64,000 nt of DNA from Hyphomicrobiales bacterium (GTDB taxonomy: Bacteria; Pseudomonadota; Alphaproteobacteria; Rhizobiales; Rhizobiaceae). Under the pieces are notes generated by a model. That model was not told the origin of the DNA, did not search any database, and saw only the letters and a list, made by a program, of their open reading frames with translations. Of this stretch, positions 49,549-58,328 are shown piece after piece (the first letter of the stretch is position 1; every line of letters begins with the position of its first letter). The translations under genes were made by a program, and so were the position numbers. The stretch lies in NCBI GenBank assembly GCA_900489925.1, contig UEHQ01000009.1:1-64000 (forward strand), in the 5' to 3' direction.

Positions 49549-50298
49549 ATGAAAATCCTCGTCCCCGTGAAGCGGGTGGTTGATTACAACGTGAAGATCC
49601 GCGTGAAGGCCGATGGCACAGGCGTTGAGCTCGCGAACGTCAAGATGTCGATGAACCCGTTCGACGAGATCTCGGTGGAAGAGGCGCTGCGGCTGAAGGA
49701 AGCCGGCAAGGCCGAGGAAGTGGTGGTCGTGTCGATCGGTCCTGCGAAGGCCGAAGAGACGCTGCGCACCGCACTCGCCATGGGTGCCGACCGTGCGATC
49801 CTGGTTGAGACCGACGACGCCGTCGAACCGCTCGCCGTCGCCAAGATCCTCAAGGGTGTCGCCGATGCCGAGCAGCCGGGTCTTGTGATCGTCGGCAAGC
49901 AGGCGATCGATGACGACTCGAACCAGACCGGCCAGATGCTGGCGGCCCTGCTCGGCTCCGCCCAGGCGACCTTCGCCTCGAAGATCGAGATCGGGGACGG
50001 CAAGGCTCAGGTGACGCGCGAGGTCGATGGCGGCCTGCAGACGATCGAGATCAAGCTTCCAGCCGTGGTCACCACGGATCTCCGCCTCAACGAGCCGCGC
50101 TATGCCTCGCTGCCGAACATCATGAAGGCAAAGAAGAAGCCGCTCGACAAGAAGAGCCCGGCTGACTTCGGCGTCTCCACCGCGCCGCGCCTCAAGGTGC
50201 TGAAGACCGAGGAGCCGTCCGGCCGCAAGGCAGGCGTCAAGGTCAAGTCGGTCGCTGAGCTCGTCGAGAAGCTCAAGTCCGAAGCCGGCGTCCTCTAA
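49549..50298 (+). CDS. etfB: electron transfer flavoprotein subunit beta
   Basis: 249-aa ETF beta chain. With EtfA it carries electrons from acyl-CoA dehydrogenases to ETF-quinone oxidoreductase. It opens [20 protein letters not shown] and contains the AMP-binding loop [16 protein letters not shown] and the recognition loop near residue 195. ATG 49549 follows AAGGAAGGA; the longer frame from 49417 is rejected. First of the etfBA pair. Confidence 0.97.
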   Translation: MKILVPVKRVVDYNVKIRVKADGTGVELANVKMSMNPFDEISVEEALRLKEAGKAEEVVVVSIGPAKAEETLRTALAMGADRAILVETDDAVEPLAVAKILKGVADAEQPGLVIVGKQAIDDDSNQTGQMLAALLGSAQATFASKIEIGDGKAQVTREVDGGLQTIEIKLPAVVTTDLRLNEPRYASLPNIMKAKKKPLDKKSPADFGVSTAPRLKVLKTEEPSGRKAGVKVKSVAELVEKLKSEAGVL

Positions 50299-50321
50299 GG
50301 TTCAAGAAAGGAAACATCACC

Positions 50322-51251
50322 ATGGCCATTCTTCTTCTGGCTGACCACGACAATGCCAGCCTTTCCGACCAGACCGCCAAGACGCTGACGGCAGCCGCCA
50401 AGATCGGTGGCGACGTGCATGTTCTCGTCGCCGGCAAGGGCGCCAAGGCTGCCGCCGATGCCGCCGCCAAGCTCTCGGGCGTCTCCAAGGTGCTGCTTGC
50501 CGAAAGCGACGAGCTCGCCAACAATCTGGCCGAGCCGCTGGCCGACCTGATCGTCTCGCTGGCCGCCAGCCATGATACGATCATCGCCGCCGCCACCTCG
50601 ACCGGCAAGAACGTACTGCCGCGCGTCGCAGCACTGCTCGACGTCGCGCAGATCTCGGAAATCATCGAGGTCGTGTCCGCCGATACCTTCAAGCGTCCGA
50701 TCTACGCCGGCAACGCGATCCAGACGGTGCAGTCGACCGATGCCAAGAAGGTCATCACCGTGCGTACCGCTTCGTTCGCAGCCGCCGCCGAAGGCGGTTC
50801 CGCCTCCGTCGAGGCGATCCCGGCCGCTTCCGATCCGGGTCTCTCGACCTTCGTCAAGGACGCGCTGTCGGCCTCCGACCGTCCGGAACTGACGTCCGCG
50901 AAGATCATCATCTCAGGCGGCCGCGCGCTCGGCTCGGCCGAGAAGTTCCAGGAAGTCATCCTGCCGGTGGCCGACAAGCTCGGTGCTGCCGTTGGCGCCA
51001 GCCGTGCCGCCGTCGATGCCGGCTATGCCCCGAACGACTGGCAGGTTGGCCAGACCGGCAAAGTGGTTGCCCCCGATCTCTACATCGCCTGCGGCATCTC
51101 CGGCGCCATCCAGCACCTCGCCGGCATGAAGGATTCGAAGGTCATCGTCGCCATCAACAAGGACGAAGAGGCGCCGATCTTCCAGGTTGCCGACTATGGA
51201 CTGGTGGCCGATCTCTTCGACGTCCTGCCGGAATTGCAGAAGGCGCTGTGA
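50322..51251 (+). CDS. etfA: electron transfer flavoprotein subunit alpha
   Basis: 309-aa FAD-binding alpha chain. The C-terminal FAD domain has [38 protein letters not shown] and the [20 protein letters not shown] loop. It begins 23 bp after etfB. A terminator lies 67 bp downstream. Confidence 0.97.
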   Translation: MAILLLADHDNASLSDQTAKTLTAAAKIGGDVHVLVAGKGAKAAADAAAKLSGVSKVLLAESDELANNLAEPLADLIVSLAASHDTIIAAATSTGKNVLPRVAALLDVAQISEIIEVVSADTFKRPIYAGNAIQTVQSTDAKKVITVRTASFAAAAEGGSASVEAIPAASDPGLSTFVKDALSASDRPELTSAKIIISGGRALGSAEKFQEVILPVADKLGAAVGASRAAVDAGYAPNDWQVGQTGKVVAPDLYIACGISGAIQHLAGMKDSKVIVAINKDEEAPIFQVADYGLVADLFDVLPELQKAL

Positions 51252-51318
51252 TCGCGACGAACCTTGTTTTTCGCACTTGCGAATGACTGGAAAATTATCC
51301 TTTTAGGGTCTACTACTG

Positions 51319-51348
51319 CTGCCGGGCGATGTTTTGCCCGGCAGTTTC
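51319..51348 (+). terminator. terminator of etfBA
   Basis: A 9-bp perfect stem (51319-51327 with 51336-51344), 8-base loop, followed by TTTC. It separates etfBA from the dehydrogenase gene. Confidence 0.7.
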
Positions 51349-51398
51349 GTTAGAATAATGCGGCAGCGCGGGGGCGACCGCCGATCGGGGGTTTGGAG

Positions 51399-52280
51399 AT
51401 GAGTTCGGTGTTGAAAACGATCGGTATTATCGGCGCAGGCCAGATGGGTTGCGGCATCGCACAAGTTTCGGCGGACGCAGGCTACAAGGTCCACATCTAC
51501 GACCTCTCCCAGGAACGCATCGAGCACGGCCTTGCCACGATCAACGGCAATCTCGCACGCCACGTCACCAGCGGCAAGATGACCGACGAAGAGCGCTCGG
51601 CCACACTCGCCCTGATTTCCGGTTCATCCGACATCAACGATCTCGCTGCCTCCGATCTGGTCATTGAAGCGGCAACGGAAGATGAGAGCGTCAAGCGCAA
51701 GATCTATGCGCAGGTCTGCCCGATCCTGAAGCCGGAAGCCATTCTCGCGACCAATACGTCGTCGCTCTCCATCACTCGCCTGGCATCGGCCACCGATCGT
51801 CCCGAGCGCTTCATGGGCATTCACTTCATGAATCCCGTGCCAGTGATGAAGCTCGTCGAACTCGTGCGCGGCATCGCCACCGAAGAAGGCACCTTCAGCA
51901 GCGCCAAGGCATTCGTTGCCTCTTTGGAAAAGACGGTAACGGTCGCCGAAGACTTCCCTGCCTTCATCGTCAACCGCATTCTTCTGCCGATGATCAACGA
52001 GGCGATTTACACGCTCTATGAAGGCGTCGGCACCGTCGACGCGATCGATACTGCCATGAAACTCGGCGCCAACCACCCGATGGGCCCGCTCCAGCTTGCC
52101 GACTTCATCGGCCTCGACACCTGCCTGTCGATCATGCAGGTGCTGCATGACGGACTGGCCGATTCCAAATACCGCCCCTGCCCGCTTCTGGTGAAGTATG
52201 TCGAAGCAGGCTGGCTCGGCCGCAAGTCCGGTCGCGGCTTCTACGACTATCGCGGCGAAGTGCCGGTACCCACGCGGTAG
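51399..52280 (+). CDS. 3-hydroxybutyryl-CoA dehydrogenase
   Basis: 293-aa NAD-dependent 3-hydroxyacyl-CoA dehydrogenase (HBD type). The Rossmann loop is GIIGAGQMGCGIAQVSADAG; the catalytic His is in FMGIHFMNPVPVMKLVELVR with the partner Glu four-five residues after the Met-Asn-Pro. The C-terminal domain includes GANHPMGPLQLADFIGLDTC. It works in butyrate/PHB and fatty-acid metabolism, fitting its place next to etfBA. ATG 51399 is used rather than TTG 51393. Confidence 0.95.
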   Translation: MSSVLKTIGIIGAGQMGCGIAQVSADAGYKVHIYDLSQERIEHGLATINGNLARHVTSGKMTDEERSATLALISGSSDINDLAASDLVIEAATEDESVKRKIYAQVCPILKPEAILATNTSSLSITRLASATDRPERFMGIHFMNPVPVMKLVELVRGIATEEGTFSSAKAFVASLEKTVTVAEDFPAFIVNRILLPMINEAIYTLYEGVGTVDAIDTAMKLGANHPMGPLQLADFIGLDTCLSIMQVLHDGLADSKYRPCPLLVKYVEAGWLGRKSGRGFYDYRGEVPVPTR

Positions 52281-52283
52281 GGA

Positions 52284-55200
52284 TCAAGCCGCCCGGCGGA
52301 ACGAAAAACGTCGGCTATCGGTGGTCGAAACCAGGCCCATGCGATGGAGCGAGGCTAGCACTGCCTCGACGGATTTACGCACCTTCTGCCCCTGTCTGAA
52401 CCGGCCGGCGATGGCGGTGGCTTCAAGCGGCTCTTCGGCACTCATCAACTGATGCAGCACGGCGGGGGTCTGGTCCCGCTCGTCAGCAGGGAAGCTCGGC
52501 CGCGGCCCGGCCTTGGCAGATACCGCCTCGCCAAGATCGGCCTCCAACTGCTCAGCCTTTTCCTTTGCCGATCCGAAGCGGGGAATCTGGTATTCGGGTC
52601 GCAGCCAGCGCACGAGGCCGCGTTTTTCTTCCTTTGCCCGCTCACGGTTCAGGGCCACAAGGCGAGCGAGCACTTCCTCTTCGGCAAGATCGGCCGACCA
52701 GCCATAGGCCTCGGCCACAGCGGCATCGAGTTTCTCGTGCAGTTCCTTCAGGATCAGCACCAGCCCATCGTCGAAGATACGGCGCTCCTTCGTATCGAGA
52801 TCGTCGGGCCTCGCCCCAGCCTTCAGCCGTTCCATTACATTATAGAGGCCGGTCAGCGTCAAATGCGCGTGATCGGCGAGCACGCGCTTTCGGTGGGCGT
52901 CGAGTTGCTCGGCAATAGTGCCAATCGCTCGCTTTTGATCGTCTGTCGCAATTGGGAACGGAAAGGGGTCGAAAGTTCGAGTCTTTGTGTAGACCGAATC
53001 ATTCCCGACGCCGAGCCAGCCGCCTGTCCGGAGCGACCAAATAACATGTATACGGGAGCTGAGAGTTCCCAAAATGTAGGAGTCGTCCGTCGCAATTATA
53101 ACTGCCTTGTCAACGCAAATAATGTTGGCATCGAGAAATTGGAAAATGCGGTGCCGTGCTGTATCGACGGTGGCGATGTATATATTCAAATCTGCCAACG
53201 CTGGCCGCAGCTCACGGCGGGGTTCGCCAAATATCCACCAATTGTCCCTATAGGTGGATCGATTATTAGCTTCCCGCACTGGCTTAACCGTGGCTAAAAG
53301 GTGCTGATATGCTGCGGGATACCGTGTACGAACCTCGTCCTGTGATAGTCCAAAAAAATCAATGACCATTTCTCCACGCGGCCGGTATGCGATGTCTCGG
53401 CCATTTCGGTACGGTCGGATGTGACCTTCTAAACCGGCGACTGTACCTAGCCCGAGATATGTGGCTATGCTTGTACTAACGATGAAGCCCTCTCCGTGCA
53501 GCTTGACGCCGTCATGCCCTAAGGACATGTTCGCTTTCAATTCCACGGCACCCGTCACATCCACCCCGACCGTCAGATCCGAATTGATCTTGCCGCGCTT
53601 TTCGTTGAACAAGATCACCGGGCTGTCGCTGTCGACCGCTTCCTCCGCAGTCACCTCCAAAAGCAGCCCATCCTTCTTGCCCGCTTCGGCCACAGTCATG
53701 GCGATACGCACCGCAGCGCTGTCCCGTGTCACCTTTGTCCATGGATGGTCGGGGACCGCCATGACGAGTGACAATGGCTTCTTCGTTTTGAGATACGGTT
53801 CCATCACCCGGCGCTGAAACACCTGGCTTATCGAATTTGTGGTGACGAAGCCGAAGCGCTTCAGCTCGCTCTTCGACTTCAGCAGAATTTCAGCCGCACG
53901 ATCCCACCAGTACATGACGAAATCGGCACTCTCGTTCATGTGACCATGCGCTTTCCACAGCGCTTCGGCATATGCGGAGCCCATACGAGCGCGGATGTCC
54001 TTGCCGCCGACGAAAGGCGGATTTCCAACGATGTAATCAGCTTCGGGCCATTTTGGCCGTCGTGGATTTGGATAGACCTCCTTGCGGTCGACCACCTGCG
54101 GCATCGGATAACCGTCCCACAAAAGCACCGCATCCATGCACTGTATGTTTTTGAAAGCTTTTAGAATCGGCTCGGACGGCGCGATGCCCCGGTTACGGAA
54201 ATGCCACTGCAGATGGCCAATCCAGAGAACCAACTCGGCAATGACGGCAGCACGTGGATTGAGCTCCATCCCAAGAAACTGATGGGGATCGACAGTGTGG
54301 CGGTCGAGCGCGAATGCCTCCTGCCCACCGAGATCGTTGATGGCTTCCAGTACCTCGCCCTCCAGGCGCTTCATCAACTCGAGCGAGACGTAGAGGAAAT
54401 TGCCTGTTCCACAGGCTGGATCGAGCACCCGGGTGCTGCAGAGCTTGTCGTGATAGGCCTGCACCGTCTTGATGGCGGCTTCGTTCTTGCCTTCCGATTT
54501 CTGTCGATCGGCCGTGCTTCGTGCAATATCCCACTCTTCACGCAGCGGATCGATGACCGTTGCGATAACGAGACGTTCAACGTAAGCACGTGGCGTGTAG
54601 TGTGCGCCTAGTCTACGGCGGTCTGTTGGATCAAGCGCCTGCTCCAGGAAGGTACCAAATATTGCCGGCTCGACATCTCGCCAGTTATAGCCTGCTGCTG
54701 CTGCAAGCTCGCCGATTTCTTCCTTGGCCAGCTTAAGTGCACGACGGTTCTTGAAGAACGCGCCATTGAACTTCTTGACTTTCTCCCGAATGGTCGCGCT
54801 GAAGCCACCTTCATCCATAGCACGCCAGAGATCTTCCATCATGCCAGGAAAAATTTCCGGCTTCTGCACGCAGTCATGCAACAGGTTCTTGAAGCTATCC
54901 TCCGGCAGAAGCTCAACATCCTCTGCGAACATGGTGAAAAGAACCCGCATGAGGAACATGGCGACGTCTTCAGCCGCGTAACCCGCCTCCTCCAAAGCCA
55001 GTGAAACCTTGGCTATGCGCACCGCGATTTCGCGCGAGACCTTGGCTGCGTGCCGGGAGGGATCGAGTGACAGGGGGTCGGACCAGATCGCCTGCAACCG
55101 GCCACGCACATCATCATCGCGGAGATCTTCGAGATAGATACGGAATGAACGGCGATCGGGGAACTGATCGTAAGCCTTCCCATCGCGGCGGAAGTTTGAA

Positions 55201-55394
55201 TAGACCTCGATACAATGTCCCACGTCGCAGACAAGCACGAAAGGCGGCGGTTCATGCGACACTGGCAACAGGCGAACATAGTTTTCCGCCTGAGCGCGGG
55301 CATTCATCATCAGCACGTCCCAGGATCGATTGGCGCTCGCACGGCGGCCGCGGGGCGCGATCTCTATACCGGGAAGCTGGGGCGCGTCGCTCAC
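52284..55394 (-). CDS. MmeI-like type IIG restriction-modification protein, methyltransferase and target-recognition part (5' end cut off by an IS element)
   Basis: 1036-aa remainder of a single-chain type IIG enzyme. After a helical spacer (about 60-250) comes a gamma-class N6-adenine methyltransferase: motif I VLDPACGTGNFLYVSLEL and motif IV YIVGNPPFVGG. A target-recognition region (about 580-800) and a helical C-terminus follow. The first codon is GTG 55394, the very base where the target duplication begins. In frame with it, across the inserted IS (55402-57250), lies the N-terminal fragment 57251-57533. Removing the element and one copy of the duplication gives about 1130 aa. If the GTG is used the methyltransferase could still be made without the nuclease; whether it is expressed is not known. 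Confidence 0.9.
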   Translation of the reverse strand: MSDAPQLPGIEIAPRGRRASANRSWDVLMMNARAQAENYVRLLPVSHEPPPFVLVCDVGHCIEVYSNFRRDGKAYDQFPDRRSFRIYLEDLRDDDVRGRLQAIWSDPLSLDPSRHAAKVSREIAVRIAKVSLALEEAGYAAEDVAMFLMRVLFTMFAEDVELLPEDSFKNLLHDCVQKPEIFPGMMEDLWRAMDEGGFSATIREKVKKFNGAFFKNRRALKLAKEEIGELAAAAGYNWRDVEPAIFGTFLEQALDPTDRRRLGAHYTPRAYVERLVIATVIDPLREEWDIARSTADRQKSEGKNEAAIKTVQAYHDKLCSTRVLDPACGTGNFLYVSLELMKRLEGEVLEAINDLGGQEAFALDRHTVDPHQFLGMELNPRAAVIAELVLWIGHLQWHFRNRGIAPSEPILKAFKNIQCMDAVLLWDGYPMPQVVDRKEVYPNPRRPKWPEADYIVGNPPFVGGKDIRARMGSAYAEALWKAHGHMNESADFVMYWWDRAAEILLKSKSELKRFGFVTTNSISQVFQRRVMEPYLKTKKPLSLVMAVPDHPWTKVTRDSAAVRIAMTVAEAGKKDGLLLEVTAEEAVDSDSPVILFNEKRGKINSDLTVGVDVTGAVELKANMSLGHDGVKLHGEGFIVSTSIATYLGLGTVAGLEGHIRPYRNGRDIAYRPRGEMVIDFFGLSQDEVRTRYPAAYQHLLATVKPVREANNRSTYRDNWWIFGEPRRELRPALADLNIYIATVDTARHRIFQFLDANIICVDKAVIIATDDSYILGTLSSRIHVIWSLRTGGWLGVGNDSVYTKTRTFDPFPFPIATDDQKRAIGTIAEQLDAHRKRVLADHAHLTLTGLYNVMERLKAGARPDDLDTKERRIFDDGLVLILKELHEKLDAAVAEAYGWSADLAEEEVLARLVALNRERAKEEKRGLVRWLRPEYQIPRFGSAKEKAEQLEADLGEAVSAKAGPRPSFPADERDQTPAVLHQLMSAEEPLEATAIAGRFRQGQKVRKSVEAVLASLHRMGLVSTTDSRRFSFRRAA

Positions 55395-55401
55395 TTTCTT
55401 A
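55394..55401. repeat. target-site duplication, left copy
   Basis: CTTTCTTA, identical to 57251-57258 on the other side of the IS element. Eight bases is the usual IS1595-family duplication length. Confidence 0.9.
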
Positions 55402-55403
55402 AA

Positions 55404-55424
55404 GGCTTATCCCGTTCGCACAGG
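55404..55424. repeat. terminal inverted repeat, left
   Basis: Begins GGCTTATCCCGTTCGC and is the exact reverse complement of 57228-57248. Confidence 0.93.
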
Positions 55425-55579
55425 GAAAGCCAATATATGGTGGCGGTTATGTTCATGATTTCATCCTGCCTGTCCGACATGACGTGGGTTCAGATGTGCA
55501 GATTCGATGGACGATGTCGATTGACAGCCACGTCGTTTGAGACAACCATTTTATGGTCGGTTCAATCGGAGGCGTATTT

Positions 55580-55819
55580 ATGAAGTCTGAATTAAAATGG
55601 CTACTTCGTTGCGTGCCATACATGTGCGCGATTAGTGCAGGTGCTGCCGCTCTAGCGGTTCCGGCCGTGCGTGCGCAAGCATCGGCCGGAATAATCGATC
55701 ATTCTGGTATCAATGTTGCAGCGTTCCTGTTCGGTATTGCCGCAATGGTCTACGGATTGATCGGTCTCAGGAAAGAAACTGTTGATCCACAGCAGCCGAA
55801 AACGAACCCGGAAATTTAG
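55580..55819 (+). CDS. passenger small membrane protein in the IS element
   Basis: 79 aa with two hydrophobic segments (about 8-32 and 47-67), a signal-like first one (SAGAAALAVPAVRAQASAG) and a short charged C-terminus. I do not recognise the family. ATG 55580 is preceded by GGAGG at eight bases, so translation is credible. It lies between the left inverted repeat and the convergent transposase gene, fully inside the element. Some IS1595-family elements carry passenger genes. Function unknown. Confidence 0.6.
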   Translation: MKSELKWLLRCVPYMCAISAGAAALAVPAVRAQASAGIIDHSGINVAAFLFGIAAMVYGLIGLRKETVDPQQPKTNPEI

Positions 55820-55844
55820 TACGATCCTCTACTAGCCGTCGTGA

Positions 55845-57167
55845 TCAAATACTAAACTCTCTCACCAATGTTGTTCTCTTCGAATCTTGCGGAATGTGGC
55901 GAAGATAGCCTTTTTCAATTTCGCCGGGATCGAGCGGCGGCGGATGGACATACCGCCTTGTGTTGCGCTCCTCACCTGGTCGTCTCGGTGGCAGTGCGGA
56001 ACGGCGCGGCATCTTTCGCCGATATTTCCATCTCTTCTCGCTCCGCCGAACTTCGGCGAGTGCTTCGAAGATATCGCAACCGTGTTCCACGGCGTAGTCC
56101 TTGGCGCGGTCGAGCCTGTCAGGCCTGACCATGGCGAGAACCTGATCCTCGTGCGCCTTCTTCCACTCCCGCGTGTCGCCGACGATGTCGCGCCATGTCG
56201 TTCGGCCGATCCGCTGGCCGAGACCGAGGATGGTGTCGACGTTTGTCTGGAAATGTCGGCGGCGGTTCCAGCGGAAGACGAACTCGTTGGCGTAGATGTC
56301 GACGTGCTTGTCGCGGACACCATGATACGTCCCGTAGCTCCACCGCTTGAAATTGGCGAAGAGGCGGTGCACCCACGGGAGGACCTCATGCGCAGGCGGT
56401 GCATCGACGGCGCTCAGGTTGATCGCTTGGTGACCACGATCTTCCAACCTCCTGTAGGCAGTGTTGCCGTCGGTGAGGAGCAGGCTGCCGACGGCGGTGT
56501 TGTCCCGGATGAAGGCGTGCAGGCTCTCGCGATTGATGTTGACGATACGCTGCAGCCGACAACGCGCAGGGTACTTTCCCGCTTCCACCTCCACCGCTCC
56601 AATCATGAAAATCTTGCCGATGGGGCTACGGCCCTGACCGCCACCGTCTGGTTCGTCCTTGCGGCGGAACGGCACGTTGGTCTCGTCGATCTCGATGATG
56701 CCACGAAGCGGACGCCTGTCGGGATCGACCATTGCCCGCCGGAGCTTGTGAAGTAGAAGCCAAGCGGTCTTGTAGCTGCCGAGGCCCAGCTTCGGCTGAA
56801 GTTGAAGGGCGGACATCCCGTTCGAATGGGTGGCGAGAAGGTAGGCTGCCAGGAACCAGATGCGGAGCGGGAGATGCGTGCCATGCATCACCGTTCCGGC
56901 GATGAGCGAGGTCTGGTGGCGGCAACCCGTGGCGGTCCGCGTTCCGTCGTCATCAACGACGACACCCTGGCATTCCCAGACCCATGGTCGAGCTTCGAGA
57001 CGCCAGGCGCGGTTCCCTCCACAACGCGGGCATCGGAAGCCGCTCTTCCAGCGCTTCTTCGCCAGATAATCTGCGCAGGCGTAATCGTCGGCGAAGTCCG
57101 AGGTGAACTTCTCCAGCGATGGAGGCTTGTCGTTCGCCCAGCGTGTCGGAAACAGGCTCTCGCTCAT
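55845..57167 (-). CDS. IS1595 family transposase (ISXO2-like)
   Basis: 440 aa. The N-terminal zinc ribbon has C-P-R-C (GFRCPRCGGNRAWRLE) and further cysteines (ECQG, TGCRHQTSLIAGTVMHGT). The catalytic domain shows D in GIIEIDETNVPFRRKD, D in SLLLTDGNTAYRRL and E in DIYANEFVFRWNRR. The frame is intact from ATG 57167, preceded by GGGGAGA. A charged C-terminal extension of about 100 residues goes beyond the usual length. It moves the element that carries it. Confidence 0.95.
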   Translation of the reverse strand: MSESLFPTRWANDKPPSLEKFTSDFADDYACADYLAKKRWKSGFRCPRCGGNRAWRLEARPWVWECQGVVVDDDGTRTATGCRHQTSLIAGTVMHGTHLPLRIWFLAAYLLATHSNGMSALQLQPKLGLGSYKTAWLLLHKLRRAMVDPDRRPLRGIIEIDETNVPFRRKDEPDGGGQGRSPIGKIFMIGAVEVEAGKYPARCRLQRIVNINRESLHAFIRDNTAVGSLLLTDGNTAYRRLEDRGHQAINLSAVDAPPAHEVLPWVHRLFANFKRWSYGTYHGVRDKHVDIYANEFVFRWNRRRHFQTNVDTILGLGQRIGRTTWRDIVGDTREWKKAHEDQVLAMVRPDRLDRAKDYAVEHGCDIFEALAEVRRSEKRWKYRRKMPRRSALPPRRPGEERNTRRYVHPPPLDPGEIEKGYLRHIPQDSKRTTLVREFSI

Positions 57168-57227
57168 GCTCTCCCCTTATCGCAGGAGGGGAGAGGAGTC
57201 ATTTTGCAACGCTAGATGTGGTTAATA

Positions 57228-57248
57228 CCTGTGCGAACGGGATAAGCC
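57228..57248. repeat. terminal inverted repeat, right
   Basis: Reads into the element as the exact complement of 55404-55424. Confidence 0.93.
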
Positions 57249-57250
57249 AT

Positions 57251-57258
57251 CTTTCTTA
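57251..57258. repeat. target-site duplication, right copy
   Basis: CTTTCTTA, same as 55394-55401. Confidence 0.9.
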
Positions 57259-57624
57259 TCGCCAAAAAACCGGCTTTGCTTGGCTTCCAGTACGAAGCAA
57301 TCTTGCTTGTAGAGGTCGATGCGTTTGGTCGATGACGAGCCGTCGCGACCGATTTCCCGGACAGCTCGCTCAAACACATAGCCGTTGTTTTCGGTGCTCG
57401 CAGAGGCCGGATCGGCGTGCGGAAGATCAAGTAGATCGCAAAGCTCCGTCAGAAACAGCGCATAGTTTGCACGCTCCTGGCCGCCTTCCTGGCCTTGCCA
57501 GCGGCTGATGAATAGATCGACCTTCGATTGCATGTCTGATTCTGCCCCGCGTTCAATTCCTGTTTTACGACGTAAGGCTCGACTCGCAAGCAGTCCGTAT
57601 CTATAAAAGGGATCGCCCCCAAAA

Positions 57625-58287
57625 CTAAATCCCCACAGCCCCCTTGATCAGGGCCTTGGCATCCTCGCTATCCCAGGCAGCCGGCCCATTCATCGCGGAG
57701 ATCAGGCAGCCTTTACCGTCGATCAGCAGCGTCACGGGAAGGCCAAACGCCAACCCTTCCTTTTTCAGGCTGTTGAAGACTTCGATCGTGTTGTCGCGAT
57801 AGAACTGCAGCGCGTCGACGCCGATTTCGCTGAGAAAGCCCTTCGGCTTCTCGTCGTCCCCGGTATCAATGTTGACAGGCACGACCTGGAACTTTTCGCT
57901 GCCCAACTCCTTCTCGAGTGCATTCAGCGCCGGCATCTCCTCCCGGCACGGCACGCACCATGTCGCCCAGAGATTGAAGAGCACGGTCTTGCCGGCAAAG
58001 TTGTCGAGCGTCATAGGCTTGCCGTCGGCACCCTTGAAGGCAATCGTCGTGAGCTTCCTGTGCTGGTCGGGAGCGACCATGGCGGCCACCTGCCCCTTGA
58101 GCAACGGCGCAATCCGGGTTGCGATTTCCTTTGTCGTCGCGCATTCGCCCGACGCTGTTTGCGTCCCGCCATTGCCAGACCCGGCTTCCCTGATGTAAAC
58201 CGCTGCCGCACCGGCAATAATGCCTGCGACGGCCGCGATCCCGATCAGCTTCAGGGATGGCAGGCGCAGGGGCGTTCTTGTCGTCAT
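57625..58287 (-). CDS. TlpA-family thiol:disulfide interchange protein
   Basis: 220-aa membrane-anchored thioredoxin-like reductase facing the periplasm. One N-terminal helix (about 14-31) is followed by a thioredoxin domain with [20 protein letters not shown] (CxxC) and a cis-Pro near [10 protein letters not shown]. TlpA proteins reduce cytochrome c maturation and CuA-site cysteines. It is divergent from argH with 41 bp between start codons, an arrangement usual in rhizobia (from memory). Confidence 0.93.
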   Translation of the reverse strand: MTTRTPLRLPSLKLIGIAAVAGIIAGAAAVYIREAGSGNGGTQTASGECATTKEIATRIAPLLKGQVAAMVAPDQHRKLTTIAFKGADGKPMTLDNFAGKTVLFNLWATWCVPCREEMPALNALEKELGSEKFQVVPVNIDTGDDEKPKGFLSEIGVDALQFYRDNTIEVFNSLKKEGLAFGLPVTLLIDGKGCLISAMNGPAAWDSEDAKALIKGAVGI

Positions 58288-58328
58288 TTCATTCTCCGAG
58301 ACACGCGTTCTTCAAGGCAGGCATCTTC

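Larger units (their letters stand above)
55402..57250. mobile_element. IS1595-family insertion sequence with a passenger gene
   Basis: A 1849-bp element. The ends are inverted repeats identical over 21 bp (55404-55424 with 57228-57248); one of the two extra outer bases differs. It is flanked by the perfect 8-bp duplication CTTTCTTA. It carries an intact DDE-type transposase (minus) and a small membrane protein gene (plus). Identical repeats, duplication and open transposase indicate a recent insertion. It lies inside the type IIG gene. Confidence 0.93.
57222..57533 (-). pseudogene. N-terminal nuclease fragment of the MmeI-like type IIG gene
   Basis: 103 codons. The first 94 are native and the last nine read into the IS inverted repeat. 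The head matches the MmeI-family start (ANYALFLTELCDLLDLPHAD). The nuclease motif D73-X9-E83-X-K85 lies in KRIDLYKQDCFVLEAKQ and is intact, with the same spacing as MmeI D70/E80/K82 (from memory). The native part ends at 57251 in codon phase with GTG 55394. Alone it lacks the methyltransferase and target recognition and is probably inactive. Confidence 0.9.

Noticed and set aside
55887..56756. Plus-strand 289-codon frame inside the IS element
   Set aside because: Antisense to the transposase; a mirror frame with no protein features.
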